37,694 nucleotides of DNA. Source: UBA3774 sp045600025 (lineage in GTDB: Bacteria > Bacillota > Clostridia > Lachnospirales > Lachnospiraceae). Each line of letters opens with the position of its first letter. Position 1 is the first letter of the stretch. The stretch lies in NCBI GenBank assembly GCA_045600025.1, contig JAZRXC010000017.1, positions 1 through 37,694 of the forward strand. Direction: 5' to 3'. The notes beneath the pieces are model-generated. The model did no database searches. It was not told the origin of the DNA and saw only the letters and a list, made by a program, of their open reading frames with translations. The position numbers and the translations under genes were made by a program. Shown piece after piece: positions 1 to 8,174 of this stretch.

Positions 1-665
1 GTCCAGGAAACCTCCTGCGCTCCGCGCCGTATAGCTCTGCGATTTGCCGCTCTGTCTCTATCCTCAAATTTGTATGCGATAAAATCAGGCTTTGTAATCA
101 CATTGAACCATAGGTTCGTAAGGATAACTCTCTGATATAACGGCAGGCCCTCTCCCTCTTTCATAAAGTCCGCCGCAAGCTGTCCGCGGACTATATCGGG
201 GCGCAGCTTCCTGACATCCGCAATGGCCCTCGGGTCAAATGATTCAATGCAGAAGTCGCCCTCATACGAATCCAGCCTCTTACAGACCGCCTCAGCAAGT
301 GCAAGATGATTGCCCTTCCGGGTTTTAAGTTCAATAATAAGCGGAGTCTTGTGTTCAAAAAGCGCCAGCACCTCATCAAAAAGCGGTACATGTTCATCCG
401 TGCCCTCGAGGCGCAGTTTCGCTAATTCTTCAGCGTCAAGGTCTTCTATAATTCCGTCTACGCCTGTACAGCGCTTAAGATCGGAATCGTGGAATACTGC
501 CAGCGTGCCATCCTTAAGAAGATGCACATCAAGTTCGGCGCCCCAACCACGAGTAAGCGCACGCCTAAAAGCCGCCAGAGAATTCTCCGGAATCTGAGGC
601 TTGTCATGGTAGCCCCTATGTGCGTAGATATATTTGCCGAGAATCTCCCACTTAGGGTTGCTCAT
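1..665 (-). CDS. Glycerophosphodiester phosphodiesterase (GDPD), 3' end cut by window edge
   Basis: Predicted cytoplasmic enzyme hydrolysing glycerophosphodiesters to sn-glycerol-3-phosphate and an alcohol. Translating from ATG at 665 gives about 221 codons without a stop before the window edge. Near the N-terminus is the GDPD hallmark AHRGYH (about residues 15-20), followed by PENSLAAFRRAL, a GAELDVHLLKDG block and VFHDSDL. These supply the catalytic His, the metal-binding Glu/Asp and the second His. An IELK segment follows further in. Family members are usually about 240 residues, so only the last part is missing. No signal peptide is visible. The start overlaps the stop of the upstream MFS gene by one base (TGATG), which argues for translational coupling and for the start chosen. 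The context suggests scavenging of phospholipid head-group diesters, but the substrate is inferred only. Confidence 0.88.
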   Translation of the reverse strand, partial: MSNPKWEILGKYIYAHRGYHDKPQIPENSLAAFRRALTRGWGAELDVHLLKDGTLAVFHDSDLKRCTGVDGIIEDLDAEELAKLRLEGTDEHVPLFDEVLALFEHKTPLIIELKTRKGNHLALAEAVCKRLDSYEGDFCIESFDPRAIADVRKLRPDIVRGQLAADFMKEGEGLPLYQRVILTNLWFNVITKPDFIAYKFEDRDRAANRRAIRRGAQEVSW

Positions 666-1996
666 CAATCCATCTCCTCAAATGCTTCAAGTCCCTTTTT
701 GGCGTCAGCCTTAACGTCACCATGCTTAACAAAGCACATGGTTACAAATGAAAGCGCAACGAACAGTGCTGCATAAGGGAAGAGCACCTTGTAGTCGATA
801 TTTCTCATAAGCGTACCGGCTACGATAGGTGTAACAACCTGCGCTGCCATAGACGCGGTGTAATAATACCCGGTAAATTTACCAATGTCTGAGCCCTTGC
901 ACATCTCAACTACCATAGGAAGCGAGTTGACGTTGATGGCTGCCCAGGCAAGCCCTACAAGGACAAATACTACGTACATAACTATGCCTGAACCCCAACT
1001 TGTAGTGGTCAGGAAATATCCTGCTCCGAAAGAAGCGGCAAGCAGTATGCAGCCGAACATAATTGTCTTCTTGCGTCCGAACTTAGATGCAACTATGCCG
1101 ATGGGAATATAGGAAATAACGGCGCCGATGGTAGCAATAAGTGTATAAACCGATGCCTCTCCGAGGCTCTTGCCCATAACGCCTTCTGCGTAAACCGTAA
1201 ACCAGGTTGTAACTCCGTTATATCCGATGAACCACAGCGCGATTGACGCAAGAAGGAACAGCAGAGATTTCTTAACCGGGCGAGGAAGAACCTCTTTGCC
1301 GGAGTCATTGCTTTCTGCAAGATTCCATTCAGGATGCTTTGCTTCGAGCTCTTTATTTGCGGCAACAAGCTTAGGCTCGTTGGTGGTGATTTTGAGAATT
1401 ATGATTGATACAATCATGATTGCGCCGACTATGATAAACAGCATCCGATAGTCAACATGCTCAAGTCCTTCGGTCTTTGATTTCGGGTACAGCACTGCGG
1501 CAAGTCCTAAATACAGTGCGCCGCCGATAGCGCCCATGAGATTGATGATTGCATTTCCCTTGGATCTGAGAGGCTTGGGCGTTACGTCAGGCATCAGCGC
1601 AACCGCAGGTGATCTGTAAGTACCCATTACGACAAGCAGAAGTCCGAGCGTGCCAACGAAAGTAATCATGGTAGATGTCTGCGGATTCTTTGCGTAGGAA
1701 TTATCAAGAACAGGCAGAATGTTAAGCAGTACCGCAGCAACCACTGTTCCGAAAATAATAAACGGCATACGCTTTCCGTAAGGTGTATTAACCTTGTCGG
1801 ACATTGCTCCGAACAGCGGTAGCAGGAACAGCGCAAGAATATTGTCGAGCGCCATGATGATACCGGACACTGTTTCATTCATCGCAAATGTCTTGGTCAG
1901 AATAAGCGGAATGACATTGTCATACATGCCCCAGAAGGCGCAGATAGACATAAATGCCAGACCTACAAATACCGTCTGCTTGTTATTGAGTTTCAT
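665..1996 (-). CDS. MFS transporter, GPH/SLC45-like sugar-type permease
   Basis: Polytopic membrane protein of about 443 residues with roughly twelve hydrophobic segments, typical of the major facilitator superfamily. The first cytoplasmic loop carries GAMSDKVNTPYGKRMPFI, a variant of the MFS loop motif (G-x-x-x-D-[RK]-x-G-[RK]-R). The repeat in the second half is ASKFGRKKTIMFG. The DNILALFLLPLFG stretch resembles the glycoside/sucrose-symporter branch, so a sugar or glycoside substrate is the best guess but is not proven. The frame is open nine codons further upstream, but the ATG at 1996 has a strong GAGGAGG site five bases before it, so it is preferred. It follows the ABC permease gene by 32 bases and overlaps the downstream phosphodiesterase by one base, so it is probably part of the same mRNA. 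Confidence 0.85.
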   Translation of the reverse strand: MKLNNKQTVFVGLAFMSICAFWGMYDNVIPLILTKTFAMNETVSGIIMALDNILALFLLPLFGAMSDKVNTPYGKRMPFIIFGTVVAAVLLNILPVLDNSYAKNPQTSTMITFVGTLGLLLVVMGTYRSPAVALMPDVTPKPLRSKGNAIINLMGAIGGALYLGLAAVLYPKSKTEGLEHVDYRMLFIIVGAIMIVSIIILKITTNEPKLVAANKELEAKHPEWNLAESNDSGKEVLPRPVKKSLLFLLASIALWFIGYNGVTTWFTVYAEGVMGKSLGEASVYTLIATIGAVISYIPIGIVASKFGRKKTIMFGCILLAASFGAGYFLTTTSWGSGIVMYVVFVLVGLAWAAINVNSLPMVVEMCKGSDIGKFTGYYYTASMAAQVVTPIVAGTLMRNIDYKVLFPYAALFVALSFVTMCFVKHGDVKADAKKGLEAFEEMD

Positions 1997-2028
1997 GAGT
2001 CCTCCTCTCTTGCTGCGGGGCAAATGTA

Positions 2029-3279
2029 TTATTCGCGGCGCAACGCCTCTATCGGATTGAGCTTCGCAGCCTTAACTGCGGGAAGTAATCCGAAAATTAT
2101 ACCTATTAATACTGAAAATACAACAGCGATTATTGATGCTGGAACATCTATTGCAACCGGCGCGCCGCTCATGCCCGATATGATCTGCGCCATACCGATG
2201 CCGCCAAGCACACCGAGAAGTCCGCCGATACTTGTAAGCACCGCTGCCTCCGTGAGGAACTGCAGCAGTATCTTGTTCTTCGCCGCACCGATAGCCTTTT
2301 TAAGACCTATCTCTCTGGTACGTTCCGTAACAGACACAAGCATGATATTCATAACACCGATACCGCCTACTAAAAGTGAAATGCTTGCTATCCAGATAAG
2401 CTGCTGATTCGTAGATTCGGACAGCTCCTGAAGCTGCTTTGCCTGCTCCAAAAGGTCCTCGCTTCTGTATGTAATGGTTTTATCGGAAACCTGGAGCGTA
2501 GCGTTTAATATCTCAGAGCCCTTGCGTCCCGCTTCCGTCATAGCGTCAGTATCTACTGCACGAAGGACTACTCTCTGCGGTTCATTAAAGATGTAAACCG
2601 ACTCCCAAAGAGCGGCCGGCAGGAACAATTTGCCGCTTGTGTTCTGATAATACATCTGGTAATCGCTGAGCGAATTAATAACCGGCTGGAACTCAGAGCG
2701 TTCCTCGGCAAGTCCGACTACGGTGAACGGCTCACTCTTGATCTCTACGGTCTTGCCTATCGGATTATCCGTGCCGAATAATGCCTCTGCCGCGTTCTTG
2801 TCAAGAATCACTACCTTGTGGAACTCTTCATAATCTCTCTCGGTGAATTCTCTTCCTGAGAACACGCGATATCCGATAACGTCAAAATAATTTGAATCTA
2901 TGCCGTACACAGGCCCGTTATAATATGTGCTGCCGTGCATGATGCTCTCGGCATAATCGCGCTGATAAAAGGTTGCGACCTTTTCGACTTCCTCGATGTT
3001 CTGCAACTTTTCTATTATGTCTTCATCTATATAAGGTATGCCTTCCGGCACCTCGGTATAGTCAAAGCTCATCGGGTAATTGTTTTGGTACAGGGAAATA
3101 TTTACGGCGTTGTTGCCGGAGCCTACAAGGTTCTGTTTTATCTGCTCGTTAGTTCCCTTGATTGTGGAAATGATTGCGATAATCGATGCGATACCGATGA
3201 TAATGCCCAGCATAGTAAGGAATGAGCGAAGCTTATGTCCCCATATACCCTGGAATGCAATTGATATATTCTCTAACAT
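2029..3279 (-). CDS. ABC transporter permease, MacB/FtsX family (YknZ-like)
   Basis: Membrane component of a MacB-type exporter, 416 residues. One transmembrane helix lies near the N-terminus (about residues 17-40), followed by a large extracytoplasmic MacB_PCD-like domain (about 45-280). The C-terminal FtsX domain has three helices: LIWIASISLLVGGIGVMNIM, then a segment around LTSIGGLLGVLGG, then the last segment ending in LLPAVKAAKLNPIEALRRE. The ERTREIGLKKAIGA coupling motif after the second helix and the PIEALR tail are diagnostic for this family. The start has an excellent AAGGAGGTGA site seven bases upstream. It lies 12 bases after the larger adaptor gene and is evidently the membrane partner of the ATPase at 4893-5588. 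By analogy to Bacillus YknXYZ or MacAB the complex would export or relay a peptide, lipid or toxic compound; the substrate is unknown. Confidence 0.93.
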   Translation of the reverse strand: MLENISIAFQGIWGHKLRSFLTMLGIIIGIASIIAIISTIKGTNEQIKQNLVGSGNNAVNISLYQNNYPMSFDYTEVPEGIPYIDEDIIEKLQNIEEVEKVATFYQRDYAESIMHGSTYYNGPVYGIDSNYFDVIGYRVFSGREFTERDYEEFHKVVILDKNAAEALFGTDNPIGKTVEIKSEPFTVVGLAEERSEFQPVINSLSDYQMYYQNTSGKLFLPAALWESVYIFNEPQRVVLRAVDTDAMTEAGRKGSEILNATLQVSDKTITYRSEDLLEQAKQLQELSESTNQQLIWIASISLLVGGIGVMNIMLVSVTERTREIGLKKAIGAAKNKILLQFLTEAAVLTSIGGLLGVLGGIGMAQIISGMSGAPVAIDVPASIIAVVFSVLIGIIFGLLPAVKAAKLNPIEALRRE

Positions 3280-3291
3280 GGCTTCACCTCC

Positions 3292-4896
3292 TTAATAATA
3301 TACCGCGCCATACAGGTCTTCGATGGTTCCTTCTGTAGTGGCTGCGCCTTCCTTTGCGTCACCGTAAGGGAATGCGACAAAATCCTCTGTTGTAATTCCG
3401 GAAAGAATCTGAACATATTCGCCCCAAAGGCTCTTGCCGGTTGTAACAGTAACCTTCTTTAACTCGTTATTCTCATCGCGGAGCAGCACGTAATTAGCGC
3501 CGCCCTCTGATCTTACGAATGCTTTCATCAGATATAAACTGCCTTCGCCTTCTTGCTGCGTGGACGCAAGGTTGATGTCAACCCAACTGCCCTCGTACAG
3601 ATTGGCGCCGTCCTCTACTGTTACATAGAAAGGATAGTAGCTTGCATCATCCCCTCCGCCGTAGAAATTAGTTGCAGCCGGGAACTTCGATATCTCGGAG
3701 ATCGTTCCTCTAAGCTCGCTTCCGCTCATCCAGTCGTTTATTGTTACTGAATCTCCAACATGAATATTCGCGTAGGCAAGCTCGCTTACGGTGCCTTCTA
3801 TTACATATCCGCCGCCGCCCGATACCGTAATAGCGGGGGTTCCTTCTATCGCAGACATTTCTACGTCATTTATTGCGGTAACTACGCCGTCGATTGTGCT
3901 CTTAACCGTCTGGTTGTCAAGCTCAAGTTTAAGACGCTCAAGCTCAACCTGCGCTAACTTGTACTGCATCTCAAGATCTTTTATCTCAACCTCTTTTTCC
4001 ATGCGCATGCGAGCGATTTCTTCGGCCGTATAAATGATTCCGGGGTCTACCCAAGGGTCGGTCGGGTCCGTGGGATCCGTCGGCTCAGTCGGGTCAGTCG
4101 GGTCAGTCGGTTGCTCAGGGTCAAATATAATGAGCGGATCTTCTTCTGCAGCCATGAAGCCTGCAGGGATGATAGTAATTTCTTCTTCTGTCCTTATCGC
4201 TTCATATACATAACTGTATTCGTGCAGACCGTCTATTAAGTCTCCTTCTCTCTTCATAAGGACGAAGAATACGTCATCTGCCTCCCCGAGTACTGACAGG
4301 AGAAGTTCTTTTCCTATCGCCGCGGACTCATTCCATAAATAAATGTACGGACTCTCTGCTGTTCCTTCGCCGGATACAAGCACCGGGACAAACTCTGCAG
4401 GTTCCGTAATATCAGGAGCGCTTGTTTCTTCCAATGAAGCGAATTTAATCTCGCCGCTTTGGGCAAATGAATTCGGAATCGGAACACCGGGCTTGTAGGT
4501 CTTGATAACTTCAAGCTCATTCTTCGCAGTCTTAATGCTCTGCTCGAGCTTCTTTACTGCAATCTCCTTGGATTCAACATTCAGTTCGCTGAGCGTTGAG
4601 TCGTAAGCTAACAGCGAATCTCCGACCTTAACCTCATCGCCGATATTAACGCAGATTTCATTTACAATCTGAGTGCTGCTTACATAAACCTGCTGTATGC
4701 GGTCAGCCTTAACCTCGCCGCTTACCATGGTGCCGCTGCTCCAGTCAACGTAATCGGTCATACCAATCATGTCGATTGAATATACAGGGACGGCTTTTTT
4801 GTTCTTTTGGGATATGAGGAAGACGCCGCCGACTATTGCCGCAAAAGCTATGACGCAAATTGCTATGATAAGTATTCTTTTTGCTGTCTTGCTCAT
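3292..4896 (-). CDS. Membrane-fusion/adaptor protein (HlyD/YknX-like) with a large insertion in its coiled-coil hairpin
   Basis: Adaptor subunit of the neighbouring MacB-type exporter, 534 residues, well above the roughly 350-400 usual for the family. The N-terminal membrane anchor is at about residues 7-29. A first lipoyl-like half (VYVSSTQIVNEICVNIGDEV) leads into the first coiled-coil arm (about 105-135). A globular insertion of about 165 residues follows, ending in a Pro-Thr-Asp linker (about 262-281). The second coiled-coil arm (about 290-335), the second lipoyl half (STIDGVVTAIN) and beta-barrel/membrane-proximal domains complete the protein. The insertion therefore sits where the hairpin tip should be. 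Its start codon overlaps the ATPase stop (ATGA) and has a GGAGG site. What the insertion binds cannot be told from sequence. Confidence 0.88.
   Translation of the reverse strand: MSKTAKRILIIAICVIAFAAIVGGVFLISQKNKKAVPVYSIDMIGMTDYVDWSSGTMVSGEVKADRIQQVYVSSTQIVNEICVNIGDEVKVGDSLLAYDSTLSELNVESKEIAVKKLEQSIKTAKNELEVIKTYKPGVPIPNSFAQSGEIKFASLEETSAPDITEPAEFVPVLVSGEGTAESPYIYLWNESAAIGKELLLSVLGEADDVFFVLMKREGDLIDGLHEYSYVYEAIRTEEEITIIPAGFMAAEEDPLIIFDPEQPTDPTDPTEPTDPTDPTDPWVDPGIIYTAEEIARMRMEKEVEIKDLEMQYKLAQVELERLKLELDNQTVKSTIDGVVTAINDVEMSAIEGTPAITVSGGGGYVIEGTVSELAYANIHVGDSVTINDWMSGSELRGTISEISKFPAATNFYGGGDDASYYPFYVTVEDGANLYEGSWVDINLASTQQEGEGSLYLMKAFVRSEGGANYVLLRDENNELKKVTVTTGKSLWGEYVQILSGITTEDFVAFPYGDAKEGAATTEGTIEDLYGAVYY
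4054..4110 (-). repeat. 9-bp tandem repeat coding Pro-Thr-Asp/Glu linker
   Basis: Nineteen codons read as six P-T-[D/E] triplets plus a terminal P in the adaptor gene, with near-identical 9-base units on DNA (reverse strand of gtcagtcgg-type units). It is an acidic, probably flexible linker between the insertion domain and the second coiled-coil arm. Such a run is prone to slippage and so to length variation between strains. Confidence 0.85.
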
Positions 4897-5588
4897 ACGC
4901 CTGCCTCCTTTCCTCTTTCGGATATTTCTCCGTCGAATATGTGGTATGTCTTATGCGCACGGGCAGCAACATTTGCGTCGTGCGTAATCAATATAACTGT
5001 GGTTCCTTCTGCATTAAGCTGTTCAAATAAATCCATTACCTGCGCGCCGGATTTGGAATCGAGTGCGCCGGTAGGCTCGTCTGCTAAAAGAAGCTCAGGG
5101 CTTCCTACCATTGCGCGGGCTATGGCTACGCGCTGGCACTGACCGCCTGAGAGCTGCGTAGGATATGAGCGTGCTTTGTCGCCGATGCCGACTTTATCGA
5201 GGGCCGCCTGCGCCATTTCTTCTCTTTTTGCGCGCGGCACTTTTCCGTAAAGGAGCGGAAGTGCTACGTTGTCTAAGGCCGTAAGCTTCGGAAGCAGGTT
5301 GAACTGCTGAAATACGAAGCCTATCTTTTTGTTGCGAATTTTGGCCATCTGCGCGTCAGGCCTTTTTGATACATCTTCTCCGGACAGCAGGTATGTGCCT
5401 GATGTGGGCACATCAAGCAGGCCGATTATATTCATCAGCGTAGTCTTTCCTGATCCGGACGGACCCATTATCGCAAGGTATTCGCCCTCTTCTACTGAAA
5501 AATTGATGTTCTTCAGCACGGGCGTTGTGAGCTTGTCCTGATAATAGTCCTTATATATTTCTTTTAACTCTATTATCATGCTCTTCAC
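4893..5588 (-). CDS. ABC transporter ATP-binding protein, LolD/MacB/YknY family
   Basis: Cytoplasmic nucleotide-binding subunit of 231 residues, the normal size for the LolD/MacB group. The Walker A motif GPSGSGKTT is near residue 42, the Q-loop is in VFQQFNLLP, the signature LSGGQCQRVAIARA precedes Walker B LLLADEPTGALDS, and the switch His is in ILITHDANVA. The family marker TSGTYLLSGEDV after Walker A also fits. The reading frame opens with GTG at 5588, which overlaps the stop of the upstream adaptor gene (GTGA). An in-frame ATG three codons later at 5579 would start MIIELKEIYKDY, closer to typical family N-termini, but it has no better-spaced ribosome site, so the start is uncertain by three codons. 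The partners are the adaptors on both sides and the permease downstream. Confidence 0.94.
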   Translation of the reverse strand: MKSMIIELKEIYKDYYQDKLTTPVLKNINFSVEEGEYLAIMGPSGSGKTTLMNIIGLLDVPTSGTYLLSGEDVSKRPDAQMAKIRNKKIGFVFQQFNLLPKLTALDNVALPLLYGKVPRAKREEMAQAALDKVGIGDKARSYPTQLSGGQCQRVAIARAMVGSPELLLADEPTGALDSKSGAQVMDLFEQLNAEGTTVILITHDANVAARAHKTYHIFDGEISERGKEAGV

Positions 5589-6766
5589 CCAATAAGATCT
5601 ACTGCGGCACCTGTCGGCATAACCGGGCCTATCTGCGGCATAGTCGAATCTTGCTGTTCCTGTTTTATAACCGGGCTTCCTTCCACGATTCCTTCCGTGG
5701 GAAATGCTACAAAGTCTTCCTCGGTGAGCCCTTCGGCTACGAGTACCTGTCCGAGATCATAATTTGTCTCGGCTACGGTTATCTCGCGTTTTTCGATCTC
5801 GTCATCATCAGCTGCCCATACAAAGGTTTTGTCGCCTTCGTATACAATATATGACATAGGAATCCACAGACCGTCCTTTTCGTCTTCCTGTCCGTTGTCA
5901 AGCTCAATGTATACGTGCTGTCCGAGCATCATGCCTTCGCTTGTTTCTACCGTTACATAGAAAGGATATTTTGTGGCTGTTTCTCCGGAGACGTAATATC
6001 CGTTCTGGTTAGATACGGGATTGTCATAATCCACATAATCAACCGTGCCTGTCCAGGTTACATTTTCGTCCATGCGGGAGCGGATGATAACCTGCGCTCC
6101 GAAAGGCAGGCTGTTTGCGTTAAACTCGTTTATTTTGCCTTCAACTCTGTACTGTCCGACCTGCATAATTACTATATAAGGCAGGGGGTTGCCGTAGTTA
6201 TCAAAGCCGTTTTCATTTATACTCTGAACGATTCCGTCGATTTCTGAGTATACTTCCGTGTTGTCCTTTGCCGCACGAAGTCTGTCGAGTTCAACCTCTT
6301 TTGCTCCGATATTGTATTCTGTCTGCTTTATCTCAACTTCAAGTGCCTGAATCTCCAGAGTGTATGACAGCTTTTCTGAAGAGGAAGCGTTGTCGCGTTC
6401 TTTTTTGAGCACGGATATCTGGCTCTCGGATGTCTGGATGCTGCCCTTTAAGCGCTCCAACTCAAGCTCGCCCTGCTCTATGGTAAGCTCAAGCTCATCC
6501 ATATCATAGGTAAATAATAACTGTCCGGCAGTCACCTTGTCGCCGGCTGCTACGAGAGTTTCCTTTATGATGCGGCTCTCGTCTCTCTCCACGTTCTGTG
6601 TCTGCATTGAAACGACTTTGCCCAGGTATCTGTCCTGAAGACCTGTTGCAAAGCTCGCAATGTCGGTAACTGCCTGAACCGGCACTGCTTCGCCCTTCTC
6701 GGAAGCGCATGCCGCAAGAGTCATGGCGCCTACCAATACCGCTAATACTGCTTTTTTAATATTCAT
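5585..6766 (-). CDS. Lipoprotein adaptor subunit of the MacB-type exporter (HlyD/YknX-like)
   Basis: Second adaptor of the same cluster, 393 residues. The N-terminus is a lipoprotein signal: a short basic start, a hydrophobic core and the lipobox LAAC (Cys about residue 20), so it is probably lipid-anchored outside the membrane. A lipoyl-like half (VETLVAAGDKVTAGQLLFTYD-like region) is followed by a helical hairpin rich in Glu/Lys/Leu (about 95-165), the second lipoyl half EIDGIVQSINENG, and beta-barrel domains ending in QVLVAEGLTEEDFVAFP. That ending closely parallels the end of the larger adaptor (ILSGITTEDFVAFP), so the two are paralogues. A GGAGG site precedes the ATG. Having two adaptors for one ATPase/permease pair is unusual; they could form a mixed ring or be alternative partners. 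Confidence 0.88.
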   Translation of the reverse strand: MNIKKAVLAVLVGAMTLAACASEKGEAVPVQAVTDIASFATGLQDRYLGKVVSMQTQNVERDESRIIKETLVAAGDKVTAGQLLFTYDMDELELTIEQGELELERLKGSIQTSESQISVLKKERDNASSSEKLSYTLEIQALEVEIKQTEYNIGAKEVELDRLRAAKDNTEVYSEIDGIVQSINENGFDNYGNPLPYIVIMQVGQYRVEGKINEFNANSLPFGAQVIIRSRMDENVTWTGTVDYVDYDNPVSNQNGYYVSGETATKYPFYVTVETSEGMMLGQHVYIELDNGQEDEKDGLWIPMSYIVYEGDKTFVWAADDDEIEKREITVAETNYDLGQVLVAEGLTEEDFVAFPTEGIVEGSPVIKQEQQDSTMPQIGPVMPTGAAVDLIG

Positions 6767-6793
6767 AAAAACCTCCGAATATAATTTCGTCTG

Positions 6794-8164
6794 TTAATCA
6801 ACCTTGGGTAAAAATTCTCTTGCCGCCGCCAGCTCTTCGTCTGTGGGCAAATAGTTCTCAAGCGTGCCGTTGTTGTGCTTCTCATATGCGTACATATCGA
6901 AGTATCCTGTTCCGGTGAGTCCGAATACGATGGTCTTTGCCTCGCCCGTCTCGCGGCATTTTATCGCCTCGTCCATGGCAACCTTGATTGCGTGTGCGCT
7001 CTCGGGTGCGGGGAGGATTCCTTCTACTTTTGCAAACTTAACAGCTGCTTCAAATATTTCAGTCTGCTTTACTGTAGTAGCTTCCATCAGTCCGTCGTGA
7101 TAGAGCTGTGAAAGCGTTGTGTTCATGCCGTGGTATCTTAAGCCGCCGGCGTGGTTGGCCGCGGGCATATAGCCGCTGCCCAGTGTATACATCTTGGCAA
7201 GGGGGCATACCCTTCCGGTGTCGCAATAATCATAGGCAAATGTTCCTCTTGTGAAGCTGGGACATGATGCCGGTTCAACTGCTATTATGCGGCAGTCATA
7301 TGTGCCCTGTATTTTCTCCTTCATGAAAGGTGCGATGAGACCACCAAGGTTGGAGCCTCCGCCTGCGCAGCCGATTATGATGTCGGCTTTCTCTCCGTAC
7401 TTATCAAGCGCGGCTTTGGTTTCAAGACCTATTACCGACTGGTGCAGCATTACCTGATTAAGTACGCTGCCGAGTACATATCTGTAGCCTTCGGTGCTCG
7501 TCGCCGTCTCTACCGCTTCTGATATAGCGCAGCCGAGACTTCCTCCCGTACCGGGATGCTCTTTTAATATCTGGCGTCCGATTGCCGTCTCCTGAGAGGG
7601 TGACGGTGTTACGGATGCGCCGTAGGTTCTCATTACTTCTCTTCTGAACGGCTTCTGCTCGTAGGAAACCTTGACCATGTAGACCTTGCAGTCGAGCCCT
7701 AAGTAAGCACATGCCATGGCAAGGGCCGTACCCCACTGACCGGCTCCGGTCTCGGTCGTTACGCCTTTAAGTCCCTGCTTTTTTGCATAGTATGCCTGAG
7801 CGATTGCCGAGTTCAGCTTGTGGCTTCCGCTGGTATTGTTGCCTTCGAATTTGTAATAAATCTTGGCAGGTGTGCCGAGCTGCTCTTCCAGACAGTATGC
7901 GCGGATAAGTGGAGCGGGACGATACATCTTATAGAAGTTTCTTATCTCGTCGGGAATAAGGGTAAACGGATTGTCTGTGTCCAGCTCCTGACGCGCAAGA
8001 TCGTCGCAAAATACTTTGCGAAGCTCGTCAAATGTGGCCGGCTCAAGCGTCTGCGGATTAAGCAGCGGTGCCGGTTTGTTCGGCATATCCGCGCGAAGGT
8101 TATACCATTCGCGCGGAAGTTCATTTTCTGAAAGATAGATTTTATAAGGGATTTCTGTGCTCAT
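6794..8164 (-). CDS. trpB: Tryptophan synthase beta chain-like protein, TrpB2 type
   Basis: PLP-dependent enzyme of 456 residues, longer than classical TrpB (about 400) and matching the TrpB2 subgroup by its N-terminal extension and by the RPAPLIRAYCLEEQLGTPAK start of the core. The PLP Schiff-base lysine is K116 in TSGSHKLNSA. The catalytic-glutamate region is TTETGAGQWGTALA, and the phosphate-binding loop is GCAGGGSNLGG. The reaction would be indole plus L-serine to L-tryptophan. No trpA or other trp gene is visible, so it may act alone to salvage indole or condense serine with another nucleophile; that is inference. It starts 10 bases after the phosphatase-fold gene with an AAAGG site and continues into the adaptor gene 27 bases on, so it is embedded in the transporter operon. 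Confidence 0.93.
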   Translation of the reverse strand: MSTEIPYKIYLSENELPREWYNLRADMPNKPAPLLNPQTLEPATFDELRKVFCDDLARQELDTDNPFTLIPDEIRNFYKMYRPAPLIRAYCLEEQLGTPAKIYYKFEGNNTSGSHKLNSAIAQAYYAKKQGLKGVTTETGAGQWGTALAMACAYLGLDCKVYMVKVSYEQKPFRREVMRTYGASVTPSPSQETAIGRQILKEHPGTGGSLGCAISEAVETATSTEGYRYVLGSVLNQVMLHQSVIGLETKAALDKYGEKADIIIGCAGGGSNLGGLIAPFMKEKIQGTYDCRIIAVEPASCPSFTRGTFAYDYCDTGRVCPLAKMYTLGSGYMPAANHAGGLRYHGMNTTLSQLYHDGLMEATTVKQTEIFEAAVKFAKVEGILPAPESAHAIKVAMDEAIKCRETGEAKTIVFGLTGTGYFDMYAYEKHNNGTLENYLPTDEELAAAREFLPKVD

Positions 8165-8174
8165 ATTTGCGCCT

